A stretch of DNA of 64,000 bases from Macrolepiota albuminosa (taxonomy: Eukaryota > Basidiomycota > Agaricomycetes > Agaricales > Agaricaceae): NCBI GenBank assembly GCA_027475525.1, contig JAMWFC010000085.1:248001-312000 (forward strand). The letters are read 5' to 3'. The notes below the pieces were generated by a model. The model was not told where the DNA came from. It worked only from the letters and a program-made list of their open reading frames with translations, and ran no database searches. The position numbers were made by a program, and so were the translations under genes. The stretch's first letter is position 1, and every line of letters begins with the position of its first letter. Positions 53,890 through 64,000 of this stretch are shown here, in pieces.

Positions 53890-55566
53890 CATGCTTACCT
53901 AACTGATGTGGGTGCTTAACACCCTTCAACTCCAAATAGCAGTCAAGTGCCGCTAGCTTGGAGCAATGGGGGTATAGCTTCCATCTTGTGTCTTTGAGGG
54001 ACCAACGTACCTCAAACTCAAGCATATTCTGCTCAGTCTACAAGTGCCCGATTATGCACTCAATGAACTGTTTGTCATCATCTCATGCTCCAAAGTCATA
54101 GGGGCCTGGGGTTGCCCTGTTAGGGAATAACGCATCATCAGACATGCTATATAGTCACAACAGCAACATATGGAACTTTGGAATGATTTGTCGTTCCTGC
54201 AATGCCTGCAGCAGCTCCAGCATGTAGTTGGAGGTACTTGGCTCTGCATCTAGCATGCAGTATGGGCCTACTCATTTTGGGCAGAGTTTACTTGCCCATC
54301 TCTTGGGCAGCCTCAGTTTATATGTTGACAAATAGACCAATGCTCCCACTAATATAAATGGGTCTGTTCACCTATGGTGATTGGCGTTTTTTGCCTGAAA
54401 GACTTGCATCTCGATGATGGAGTCATGCACTGCTGCAATATTCTTCAGGGCCTGCCTGGCAAACTTGACTACTTCTCGGTGGGCCATCACATCTGCATGA
54501 ATTTTGTGCAGCATGGAAGGCATGTACCCTCCATTGAGCTCAAAGGGTACATACTCTGTAGCCTCTGAGATACTTGTGTTAATCACAACTCAGTGAATGG
54601 ACACCAGTCTACCCAGTCTTGTTGATCAGGGTGAACAACTGCCCTCAGGATCTGGCCTGTACTATGGTTGGCCCACTCAGCCTGCCCATCCATCTGAGGA
54701 TGGAATGAAGTCAACATGAGAAGTCTAGATCACAACAGTTTGTGGAGTTCCCTCCACCATTGCAATGTGAATTTTGAGTCACAGTCACTCACAATGGTAC
54801 TAGGCAGCCCATGCAGCCTAACAATCTCCCTAAGGTAGATTCATGATAGCTCCTTAGCCATCAGCATTATTTGCACCAGTATAAAGTGCACCATGCTGGT
54901 CATGCAACATATCACCACCCAGAGGTAGTCAAATCCTCTTGACTTGGAAAAGGGACCTATAAAGTCCATTCCAATGGAATCTCAAGGCTTTACTAGCACT
55001 GGTAGCTGGTGCAGCTTCCCAGCAGAAGATTCAGGAGGCAGCTTTGCTCTCTGACATGCTGCACATGATGCACAGAACTTGGTAACCTCCTGGGCCATGC
55101 ATGGCCACCAATTCCATCTATGGATGTATCCCAACATTCATGCAGCACCAAAGTGCCCCACCAGTGCATGGGCCTGGTCCAGTACTTGCATTACAATAGT
55201 TTGCATATAGAGAAGGCAGACCACTGCCACTCCTTGATGGTTCTCCATTGTGATTAATCCATCAGGCCCCTGCCTAAACCGAGGATGATCATCAGAATTG
55301 GTGATTATCTCGGTAAAGAGGGAGTCATGTTCATACTCCTGCACCACTTCCATATGGAAGTCATCTTTCCCCAGGCTAGGTGGCTGGAATGAAGCCAATT
55401 CACCTTCTAGCATCTCAGCTAAAGTAAAGAGTTTATCAGAGTGCTTAGGTTCCCCAGGCAAGGCTAGTTCCATGGCTTCATGCTCCTTGAGCAGCTTGGC
55501 AGCTACATCCCGCTCCTCACGCTGCTTCCTGAGGCAAATACTTTGCCTCTGTTCATCATCATGCAT
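53890..55566 (-). pseudogene. GypD3 integrase remnant with chromodomain-like tail
   Basis: Minus strand: zinc domain (AHALVGHFGAA, then CASCAACQRAKLPPES), DDE core pieces (GMDFIGPFSKSRGFDYLWVV, STIVSDCDSKFT, FHPQMDGQAEWAN), a C-terminal domain (SEATEYVPFELNGGYMPSML), and a tail around 53,930-54,060 (EFEVRWSLKDTRW) that resembles the end of a chromodomain-type module. Stops at several former CGA or CAG sites. In an intact element it would insert the cDNA. Confidence 0.8.
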
Positions 55567-55587
55567 CGCGTGTACTTTCAGGGCATG

Positions 55588-57052
55588 TTACCTGATCTCC
55601 TGGTACCAATGGAAAGATAGATTCTCCCTATCTGAGTCTATGCAGCAGTCTGCCCACACATACTCGTGAGGCTCATGAGCCTCCCCAACTACATCACTTT
55701 CAAAGTAGCGAGACAAGCAGTCTGCCACTTTATTGAGTTCTTTAACATAGGTGATGTTAAACTGGTATCTTGACATGTAGTCAATCCAACATTGCTGACA
55801 CAGCGACAAGTTCACCTGAGTTTTGAAGAACTCAAGCGTCTTGTGATTAGTAATGATATGGATGGGGTATTCCATCAGCTTATCCTCCCACTTGAAGAGG
55901 GCCTCAAGTATGGCTAGGGTCTCTAGCTTGTGCACAGCATAGTTTTGCTGGCTGGTCATGAACTTTTTTGACATAAACCCTGCTGGTCAGCACGTCTACC
56001 AGCTACTCCCCTGGCCATACATGGCACCAACACCTGTCTTAGATGCATCACAAATGAGCCAAATAGGCTCGTCCCATCTAGGGTCAATTGGTTGAATAAC
56101 TGGAGTCTTTGTACAGATCTGTTTGACCATTTCAAAGCACCACTGGTGCAGCAGCCTCCAATTGAACAGTGACCTGTTCTGCATCATGGCCATGAGTGGC
56201 CTAGTATAGGCAGTAACATCAGGCAAAAAGCTTGATATATAGTTGACAAGGCCAATGAACCGTTGGATGTCATTGTAGTTTTGTGGTGTGCACCACTCCT
56301 GAATGTGGTCGAGCTTGTCCTGATTAGGGTGTATACCCTGCTCATCAGTGACATGCCCTAGGCAGTCTATATTTTGAGCGTAAAGCTCACACTTTTTCCA
56401 TTTCAAGTACAACTTGTACTTGCGTAGTTGTTTGAATATGACTCTGAGGTGCTGCTCATGCTCCTCCATGGAATCCAAATAGATGAATATGTCATCTAAA
56501 TAGACATGCATAAAGCATCCTATCACATCTCAAAATATAGAGGTCATTAACCTCTGAAAAGTTGCAGGGGCATTACAGTCCCCAATCTGCATTATGTTGC
56601 TTGTAAATGTGCCCATGATTGATGCAAACACGGTTTTGGGTACATCTTTGGTGCAAATGTGCACCTGCTCATAGGTGTCAGTAAGATCAATTTTTGAGCA
56701 ATACTTTACTTGAGCCATGTCTTCCTGGATCACCTCCTGATCTTATAAAGGAGTTATATCCTTTATAGTATTATCATTGCGCTGACATGCATCAAGAGCT
56801 GTTTGAAGGGTTCTATCCTTTTTTGGGATGCACAGTAATGGTGCAGCCTGAGCAGTGGTGCATGGTGACCACTATTGAGCATTCAAATAGTGATTAGTTT
56901 TATCACGTAGTCGCTCCTGGAGTGTGCATGGACAGCATGACAAGTGGTACTTGTATTGCTTGCTCTTGTCTATGAGATTGATCTCATGGTTCACTTCCTG
57001 CCACGGCGGGAGCTCCTCCTTGGTTCCATTGACCATATCAGAAAATTCTTCT
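55588..57052 (-). pseudogene. GypD3 reverse transcriptase and RNase H remnant
   Basis: Minus strand: pre-RT WQEVNHEINLIDKSKQYKYH (about 56,960), VKYCSKIDLTDTYEQVHI, NAPATFQRLM and catalytic VYLDDIFIYLDSMEEHEQH (about 56,470-56,515), thumb region, RNase H with IWLICDASKTGVGAMYG (about 56,040), YAVHKLETLAILEA and ITNHKTLEFF (about 55,830). A handful of stops and CpG loss. The continuation upstream (protease, gag) is missing. Confidence 0.82.
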
Positions 57053-57476
57053 TGGGAACCCTCCAAGAATGTCCATGCATCAGCCCTCACCCAGAAGTTC
57101 TACTATGCCCACCCCAATGCACTGCAAGCTATCTGAGGTATTTACCAAGTTGACTGCACTATCCAAGAGCTATTCTACCATTTGCATTGAGACACTGCAC
57201 TCCAGGAGACTTTCTTTTCTGGCACTCTCTCAGCTTCTGAGACCTCTCTGACTTGTTTTAGAGTAAGTTTTACATACTGTATAGTTATTTCTACACCACT
57301 GCCATTGCATTGATGCACCATGCTGTAGCAGAGGAATCTTTAGACTTGTTCTCTCTGGATTTCACTCTGCAAGGTGATTAGTTATTCTTCTCATTGTATA
57401 GTAGCCTATATAATATACTTTGGATTTCCCTCTGCCAGTTTGTGTCTAGCTGCAGCCACCAGAGGTCACCCTTACA
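57053..57476 (+). pseudogene. GypB3 scrap: chromodomain end and LTR remnant
   Basis: Plus strand: WEPSKNVHASALTQKFYY followed by QVDCTIQELFY matches the last residues of GypB1 pol (WEPQENVHAPALVWEFYQ, KVDQAIQNYFY). After a stop, decayed sequence with GTTTTACATACTGTATAG, GACTTGTTCTCTCTGGAT and CCAGAGGTCACCCTTACA matches the GypB LTR read towards TTACA. Joined directly to GypD3 RT at 57,052. Confidence 0.7.
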
Positions 57477-57649
57477 ATAGCTATCAATCTTGGCATTTCT
57501 ACAACAAAGGAGAATATCCATCAACCAGATGGGTCAGATTTGCTTTATGCTGGGAGATATTCCACTAAGCCACAGTGACTTAGTGGAATGTTGCCCAATA
57601 TAGTACTTCAAACTTACTCTGAGATAGATCAGGGAAACTCCAGAAGTGC

Positions 57650-58440
57650 TGAGGAGGTGCTAAATATATGCCAGAAAAGGAAGTCTACTGACAACATCAC
57701 TCTCTTGCATCCAGAGCCATTTGCTATTTGAGCACTTGAGAGAGTATTGGTCCAGGGATGAAGTCAATATTATCTGATATATCCAATGAGGGAGCCAGGG
57801 GAAATGCATGAGGCCACCATTGCAAAGGCCATGTTGAACCTGTGCTTGGGATGATTGTCCAGTGGAAAGTCTGTATGCACTGATAAGTGAGGCCTGCAGG
57901 TTGGACTTCTTACCTTCTACAGCTGCATCTATCACATTCCAGGACTCTGTAGACACATTATCAAGCAGTACCATGACTTCCACATTGCTGGCTGGTGGCT
58001 GCAGATGCTGGACTATATTGGTTTCTACACCAGCACCTATGACCACCTCCAGATCAAGCCCTACTGTTGTCTCCCCACCAGACAGCTTCACCCCCTGCCA
58101 ATGCCTGCTAATTGCTGGAGTGTAGCTTCCATGAAGTTCATCATGGAACTTCCTGATGCACATGGATATGACTTCATCATGGTAGTAGTAAACCCTCTAT
58201 GGTAAGCATGCCCACTTTATCCCAATCCACATGACATGTACAAATGTGTGCTACCAATCTGTACTGAAAGAATATCTGGAAGCTCTATGGCCTTTCTGAT
58301 ACATATCTAACCAGGAACTATGTTGCAGGATTCACCTGAGAGCTCTATTACCTCCTCCACATAAGCTTCACACCTCCACTGCCTACCACCTGCTTAACCT
58401 GTCTACTCTCTTCCATGTCAAACTAATTGACTGTGAGAAT
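57650..58440 (+). pseudogene. GypB4 scrap: integrase remnant
   Basis: Plus strand, diverged from B1: PEPFAI-like start, a spacer-region remnant, HHDF-type zinc-domain remnants (IKQYHDFHIAG), the SVASMKFIMELPDAHGYDFI segment (compare B1 SVASVDFIVELPDSHGYDAI) and decayed DDE core to about 58,400. Many stops. The tRNA-like or LTR sequence expected at its ends was not seen. Confidence 0.7.
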
Positions 58441-58856
58441 AAATGTCTTCTTCAGGTGCTGAATAAGGTCTCTGTTACTGAAGAAAATCAGCCAGAAAAA
58501 TGTTTTTAGGATTGCACAATTCAGATTTCCACATGTGTCAAATGACCTCAACCCCCAGCAATGATAAAGTGAAAGACGTTGGTCTACCGCTCATCAGATG
58601 CATTAGAAGAGGTATCGGAGTCATATCTGATAGACTGACAATGGCGTGAACATTCCTCTTGACTCGTCCCATGAACCCATTGATTGGGTTCGCTGAGGTG
58701 AGGTTGGGAGAAACCATGGGTGGAATTGTCAGGCCTGTCAAAAGCCTTTTTTTTACCGTTCGACTAACCATGGACGCATAGGACGCACATTTATTTTGTA
58801 CTAGATATCTTCTTTGAATTATGGACGCATAGTAGCTCGACACCCGACTGTCATTA
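58441..58856. other. Low-copy sequence left of the hAT element
   Basis: No recognised gene. A 101-codon minus-strand frame (58,538-58,843) has no motif I know and is interrupted by the hAT insertion in the same stretch of DNA that continues at 60,034. CpG content is normal again, so this is probably host sequence. Confidence 0.5.
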
Positions 58857-59074
58857 CTTTGGGTTAAGGCTCCAACCGTTTAGTTTGTTTACCGTTTTTA
58901 AACAGTAAATCCATTTACTTTTACCGTTTAGTTTAACAGAAGGTGTAAACAATAAAAAAACAGTAAACAAACGGTAAATGGTTATGTAACCAAGAGATGG
59001 TTCAGAGTGACCTAATGACTTTGTGGTCATGATGTATTCAATAATTCTCTTGTAACTAAGTAACTATAAGATAA

Positions 59075-59228
59075 CATGACACTGTTGCATTATGTGCCCA
59101 GAATGCAATATAAACTCTTTGGTCTAGGTTGCCAAAGTTCAAGGACGATAGCATGACACTGTTGCATTATGTGCCCAGAATGCAATATAAACTCTTTGGT
59201 CTAGGTTGCCAAAGTTCAAGGACGATAG
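59075..59228. repeat. 77-bp tandem duplication in hAT element
   Basis: Copies 59,075-59,151 and 59,152-59,228 begin CATGACACTGTTGCATTATG, period 77. Probable assembly artefact. Confidence 0.92.
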
Positions 59229-59536
59229 TATGTCTGAATTACTCCCACCAGTTACCAATATCCTAGCTCTTGTGGAAAACATCTCGACACTCTCGAACAC
59301 TTCCTGCCTCAGTACCCTTGGGAACAGAAGCCACGAATATCCAGTGATCGCTCTCATGGCACGAGATTTTCTGGCCATCCCAGGCACAAGTGTTTCTGTC
59401 GAACGTCTCTTCTCAAAGTCCCGTCATTTGTGCACTGATGTCCAATCTTCACTTTGGGCTACAACAATCATGTCTGCAATGATGACCGAGTGTTGGATTA
59501 AGCAGGTGCTGCTCAAATTCACCACCACCAAGATGC
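59206..59536 (+). pseudogene. hAT transposase C-terminal dimerisation domain
   Basis: Plus-strand frame with YPVIALMARDFLAIPGTSVS, VERLFSKSRHLCTD and SLWATTIMSAMMTECWIK, the hallmark end of hAT transposases (hATC dimerisation domain). The catalytic domain and BED zinc finger are absent. The frame continues a short way into the LTR at 59,537. Not functional alone. Confidence 0.9.
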
Positions 59537-59847
59537 TGTTGGAATGGGACGACGTCACCACAACAATCGTTCATTGTGCAGGGTCAAGCACTACCTTTTC
59601 ACATAGTGATGGATCCAGGAACCATACCCCTTCACATCTGGCCACCACCCCATCACACTTAAAACAATGGAACAGAGTTATATATATATACGACCCACAT
59701 AGATACGCACCCTCAGTCACTTATACGAGACTGAGGGTGAGCCACTATACTTACTTTACAATTACTAATTAACTGACTATACTTTAATAGTATCATACTG
59801 ATATTATAATCGTATAGGTATCCTTATAAGCAGTCCGAACTCTAACA
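59537..59847. mobile_element. Copia-like solo LTR (311 bp) in the hAT element
   Basis: Opens TGTTGGAATGGGACG and closes CGAACTCTAACA, with the perfect 5-bp target duplication GATGC (59,532-59,536 and 59,848-59,852). Contains TATATATATA near 59,680. Same family as 38,070-38,345. Confidence 0.9.
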
Positions 59848-60807
59848 GATGCAGCCGTGTCTCAATTAGATGATTCATTTAGTATTGTATACTTTGACAA
59901 GTTCGACGAAATATATCTCATTTTGAGGCTGTAAACTGTTTGTAAACTGTTTGTTTACCGTTTGTTTACCGTTTTCGTTTAATTTACTCCAAGTTGTAAA
60001 CGAAAACTAAACGGTTGGAGCCTTACTTTGGGTACATGTTCAAGTTCCTCGTGACTGTAAGCTTGTGGTCCATGTGCTGCATCTGGACTTGTGCAGTCCC
60101 TGGAATTGACATGTATGGGGAGGAACTTATCCCTTCTTTTACGCGTAGTCGACCGTTCAAATGGAATGAAACCGAGGACTTGGACCGCTGATGCCGATCT
60201 GATTCGTCTCTCCTGAGCCATACCGTACTCATCTATCTACTTTCAGATCGGCTTTCGTCTCAATGAGGTGTTTGATTCTCTATTTGTCTGACACACTTGA
60301 AATTTAAGTGCCCTTCATCTATTTCTTCTATAACATGCGGACAGCAAAGAGTTTGACCTGTGTCATCCGGAGCATGGATGCTACCCGCGAAGACTTCAGG
60401 TCTCAGGCCCTCAGGCACAATCGAAGATCCTCAATGAGGTCATGACACTCTGTTTCGTCCAGTCGTGTGAATCACCGGATGTTCACAGTGTTCTCGTCAA
60501 ACGCCTTCATTTTCTCCTTCTTCGCCAATGATATCCCGATATAATTATGATACCTGTCGATTTACATTCCGCCTTTTTCATTGTGCTCTCCTGGGTTATT
60601 TACCTTCTTGAAGATTTCTTCCGGAAACTTACGCCTTCACACGATGAACATCTTGACTATCTTAAGCTTCAGGACCCCTCCGCTGTCGAACGATGTAAGA
60701 CACTGTGGATGTTTTCTCTGACGTTTCTGAAAGATCACATCTGGAATTGGTTGTCAGTAGAATAGCTGTTTAGGTACAAATGGACGATTCTCCCAGAACT
60801 GGGCCTT

Positions 60808-60836
60808 CCGCTCTCTAGGTGGGGCGGAAGGGCTTG
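60808..60836. other. Inverted repeat (possible hairpin)
   Basis: CCTTCCGC and GCGGAAGG form an 8-bp stem with a loop of about 11-12 bases. Function unknown; it might be part of a structured RNA or chance. Confidence 0.35.
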
Positions 60837-63815
60837 TCAGTTTACATGTACGCCTCTCCGGGATTATGCTCTAACAATTCCCTTTATTCTTTTCATATCA
60901 CTTATTCGACGTCAATGATTAATATTTTGTTATGCTTCGCGCGACCCACCTTGAAGCGTTTCTACCATTTCTCGATATCATTGTCATGTGTTAGAGGGTT
61001 AAATGATTTCCATTTCAACTACTTCTTCTCTCGATCCGAGTTTCCATGTTATCACGCTTTGCTGTTATTCCAGGGGACTCGTGTCAGATTTGTCAGGTTT
61101 CCAGCAGACACATGTAGTTGATTTCTCCTAGTCTGTACTTCCTTTCATCAGCTACTTAAACACTATGGCCACAAAACAGTTCATTTGATTCAGGTGGACA
61201 CTGGAGTTGATAAGAACATCCTATTTCCTCAACCCGAACGAGTTACTACTATCTGCTGGAGTCTCATTACAGAGAGTTATCTCCCACCCTGTTTGATATC
61301 CTTCTTTCGTTACTACATAATTTGAAATGCTCTCCTATTGTCTATTTCGCCTCTTAGGAATAGTTAAGCTATTGTGATCATGTGGCGTGCTCTACGCCCT
61401 GCTGTCATCAGCTTGCACCAATTCTACCTTTAAAAAAAGAGAATCGGGATTCACAAGTTATGTGAATCAGAATCAGACCTGGCGAACTCAGGGCAATATA
61501 TCAAGCTCAAGAGGGTAGACTTACCATCAGACCATACAAGCAACCGTAAATGCCGTAGCTATGAGCTTTTTGCTCTCCTCGCCTTAATCAGGAATTGCCA
61601 GTTACGCGAGAGACACATGGTATCTTTGTGTTCTTTTGCGACTCATTTTCCCAGTTGGGGAGTTCCTTACTCCTTATCAGAGCAAACATGCTTTCCGGCC
61701 CATGGTGTTTTCTCGAACCATGATATATGACTCTATACTCTAACTCGAGAAGTTGCAGGTTATTGAATGGAACAACGGCGGTACTAGGGCTAATAGACCG
61801 ATCAGACCCTCTATTCAGACGGTCATGGACGGAAACCACCGGTTTACCCATTTTCATAAAACTGTAATAAGTATGGCGCGATCTCAACGAGTTTAGTCTT
61901 CAAGCTTCATCCTCCATGCGGATGTTGAAGTTAGCCACTATCTATATACGAGAGTCTCTGTGGACCTGCTTTGCGCCGGGCGTGCAGAGTACATGTGCAA
62001 CAAAGAGAGAGAGCTTCTGGTTGGCTCACAATCGGTATTAGTGTGCAATTAAATTAATACAATAGTATCAACAACGTTTAGCAGAACAATCGCCCGTTAG
62101 AGTTAGCAGTACTTACCAAATATCCTGATACGGATACAATACTTTCTATTATCTTTCATTGAGACGAACTTTACTCTGGTTAACCATTTGAATGTATATT
62201 GTTCTTTGATACCCTGTCTGGGCGGATGTTCTGTATTTAGAAAGTCGGGGATGCGTGTCCTTGACTCGTCGGTATTCAAACAGAAAGTCGCACCGCCTTC
62301 AGAGCATCTTACGCGACTCGAATCAAAACGCAAGCACAAGTCCTCGTGACACCTTTTGATCGAGGCGACTGAACAAGCGTTCAGCCGGAAGGGGCAGTGC
62401 GTTTGATTCCAGTTTTGAATCGCGCTTCCGTATATGTGACAATAAGCATCAACAGATGTCGAAGGTACCTAAGCCCATTGATATCTGAAATATCTGAATA
62501 GGACTGCTGTCACGGATGTTGGAGATGGCGTAGATCACAGTGGATCATGGATCATGATAGACAGACATCCTTTCAGGCCATTCGAAACATTGCCACAATT
62601 CGCTAGCGCGAATTGGCTGTGTTATGTATCACACAATAGCTGATACCAACGGAGCTTCCATGAACTTGTATAATCTCTGGCTCTAGATTCGATAACATGT
62701 ACATCGGCAAGTAAAGGTGACAGTGGCGCAGAGGGTATCAGGCAAAGTATGTGAGGCTGCCACAACGGCTGGCTGTTCCACGTATCAGGTTGCCAGGCTT
62801 ACTCGCATCACGTTAGCTCACAAAAATCAGTAGCTCAAGATCTGAAATTTGATGTTCTGAAGAAACAATCTCATGTAAGGTCGTCAAATTTACAAGCACT
62901 GCATGTAGAAATCGTTATTCGGCTACAAATAAATAAATTACTCAGCGCGCCACCGCAGCTCGGGGAGAAATGTGTTACCAACCATCATGAACAAAATCGC
63001 TTCGTAATTCCACTGATAAGAATGCCGATGGCCGACCGCTGGCATCCACAACTAGAGTCTGCTTTCAATTTATTGCAAAGCTCCGACATACGTGTTTGAT
63101 GTATATATCCCCGTATGTTGCGGAGAAACTGAAGGGTCGATACATATCACCGATATTTCAGGGAAGGCTCAATGGAATAACCAAATGAAAAACGTTCTGT
63201 ACTAGCCTCTGGAATCAGAATACTGACAGATGTGCCAAAACCGGACATAAGCTCAGGCCGCAGACAGGATAAAACAGTGACACCTGAGAATATTATTCCA
63301 GACCGATTAAAAGAAGAGTTTTCATAATAATTGTGAGGCGTTATCCTCCTATCAGATTCGACGATCCGACTATGTCAGCAAAACCCTCCATTTGTTCGTA
63401 CCGTGACAGTCAAGGAGAGATCAAAAACCGGAGATATCGACATTCTAAGTGCTTCAACACAGCTCCATTGCTTTGTACGGAGAAACACTGACTCCGGAAA
63501 GGACTCCTGACAATCTTACGCTATTAACAAGAGATGTCGTTTCTCTCGGCATGGTCGTAGAATCAAAGTTTGGAATAGGAGTGATAAGATCATTTGTAAA
63601 GCTATTGAATGGCTTAGTCTAGCTTGTTCTGCTCCACGTACCCTGATTCCCGTATGACAGGATGAGCGGACTTGAGACGATTGACAGCTCAATGAATTCA
63701 GATCTGCCACAAAGTGTCCTGTGACTAGAGTCATGTGGTGTTTTTTTTTCAGAGTTAGTCTCAGGATGGTCAAACAACCGTAAAAGTCAGTTGGCTTCGC
63801 GATCTAAAGCTGAAC

Positions 63816-63833
63816 TGTGTGTGTGTGTGTGTG
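63816..63833. repeat. (TG)9 microsatellite
   Basis: Nine TG dinucleotides in the anonymous right-end region. Confidence 0.95.
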
Positions 63834-64000
63834 ACCCGAGGTTGTTGAAATATCCGTTCTTCTGTTTGTCAGCCTTTTCGGTGGTGATTGGGGATAAGGA
63901 AAGAATCAGATAGATGTCGAACTCGTCGCCAGATCGGAAATAAGTTGGTTGTTACCTACATTTCCGATGATAGAGTTGTCTGAAGGTAAAGTTCAAGGAC

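Larger units (their letters stand above)
49114..57052 (-). mobile_element. GypD3: old Ty3/gypsy copy with an extra gene between pol and the 3' LTR
   Basis: Minus-strand order: RT (57,050-55,996), RNase H (55,974-55,588), integrase (55,560 to about 53,890), extra gene (53,775-49,367), purine tract (49,356-49,347, TTGGGGGGTG) and LTR (49,346-49,114). gag and the 5' LTR are missing; the left part of RT stops at 57,052 against a GypB scrap. Split by a GypB LTR (50,456-51,807). Almost free of CG except inside the TRIM and parts of the extra gene, so old. Confidence 0.85.
58865..60025. mobile_element. hAT-type DNA transposon remnant with perfect 8-bp target duplication
   Basis: Target duplication CTTTGGGT at 58,857-58,864 and 60,026-60,033. 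Terminal inverted repeats TAAGGCTCCAACCGTTTAG at the left and CTAAACGGTTGGAGCCTTA at the right. Subterminal parts are packed with GTTTACCGTTT and AAACGGTAAAC motifs, as is usual for hAT transposase binding. Inside is only the C-terminal end of a transposase, interrupted by a copia-like LTR, so it is internally deleted and non-autonomous. About 770 bp without the nested LTR and one 77-bp duplication. Confidence 0.95.
60034..64000. other. Anonymous low-copy DNA, no recognisable gene
   Basis: CpG content and base composition look normal and no transposon or 77-bp duplication was found. No frame exceeds about 100 codons (for example 60,547-60,765 plus, 61,588-61,887 minus) and none shows a domain I know. 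It could be intergenic host DNA, a decayed gene with many short exons, or hold unrecognised RNA genes. Confidence 0.6.

Noticed and set aside
60034..64000. A mitochondrial or rRNA insertion in the right end
   Set aside because: No rRNA core motif, no group I intron or mitochondrial protein frame was recognised, and base composition is ordinary.

Overview
The window is a transposon graveyard from a basidiomycete, almost certainly an agaricomycete (mushroom-forming) fungus. The reasons are several Ty3/gypsy chromoviruses with C-terminal chromodomains, a KDZ-type (Kyakuja-Dileera-Zisupton) DNA transposon, short GT-AG introns with CTAAC-like branch sites, and mobile elements that have lost CpG. 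Almost no host gene is recognisable: one degraded C-terminal fragment of a berberine-bridge-type FAD oxidase (39.6-40.0 kb), plus anonymous low-copy DNA at the right end (60.0-64.0 kb).

Layout. 1-10,381: Ty3/gypsy element GypA (gag, pol with two protease domains, an antisense spliced accessory gene, PPT, 3' LTR); its 5' LTR lies left of the window. A solo LTR of family GypB sits inside an intron of the accessory gene. GypA has landed in element GypD2, whose halves lie at 10,382-11,194 and 27,971-32,192 on the minus strand. GypD2 is also split by a 16.8-kb KDZ transposon (11,195-27,970) with about 2.1-kb terminal inverted repeats, arrays of tRNA-like sequences inside both ends, and four gene regions: a Zn2Cys6/coiled-coil protein (+), an unknown protein (-), the transposase (+) and an acidic-repeat protein (+). 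32,193-37,661 is an old, CpG-depleted GypD copy (D1), followed by solo LTRs. 39,986-49,113 is an old GypB copy (B2) into which a GypA solo LTR and a young full-length GypB element (B1, 41,554-48,223) have inserted. 49,114-57,052 is another old GypD copy (D3) that shows the D gene order: pol, extra gene, LTR. It is split by a GypB LTR that itself carries a miniature LTR element (TRIM) with a tRNA-like sequence in each LTR. 57.05-58.4 kb holds GypB scraps. 58,865-60,025 is a shortened hAT element with a perfect 8-bp target duplication, containing a copia-like solo LTR.

How it fits together. The elements form a readable nest (D1 older than D2; D2 hit by KDZ and GypA; B2 hit by a GypA LTR and by B1; D3 hit by a B LTR, then hit by the TRIM). 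The six in-frame stops found in GypA gag-pol and B1 pol are all TGA, most simply CGA to TGA by CpG deamination. Older copies have almost no CG left. This fits cytosine methylation as the host's transposon defence.

Two points matter to any user. First, at least fifteen tandem duplications with a period of exactly 77 bp interrupt the transposon sequences. In the three places where it can be tested, removing them restores frame or equal LTR length, so they look like unmerged k=77 contig overlaps and not biology. Second, a Zn2Cys6-type cysteine cluster joined to a coiled coil is carried by both GypA (antisense gene) and the KDZ element, and possibly by GypD: a shared accessory module in unrelated transposons.
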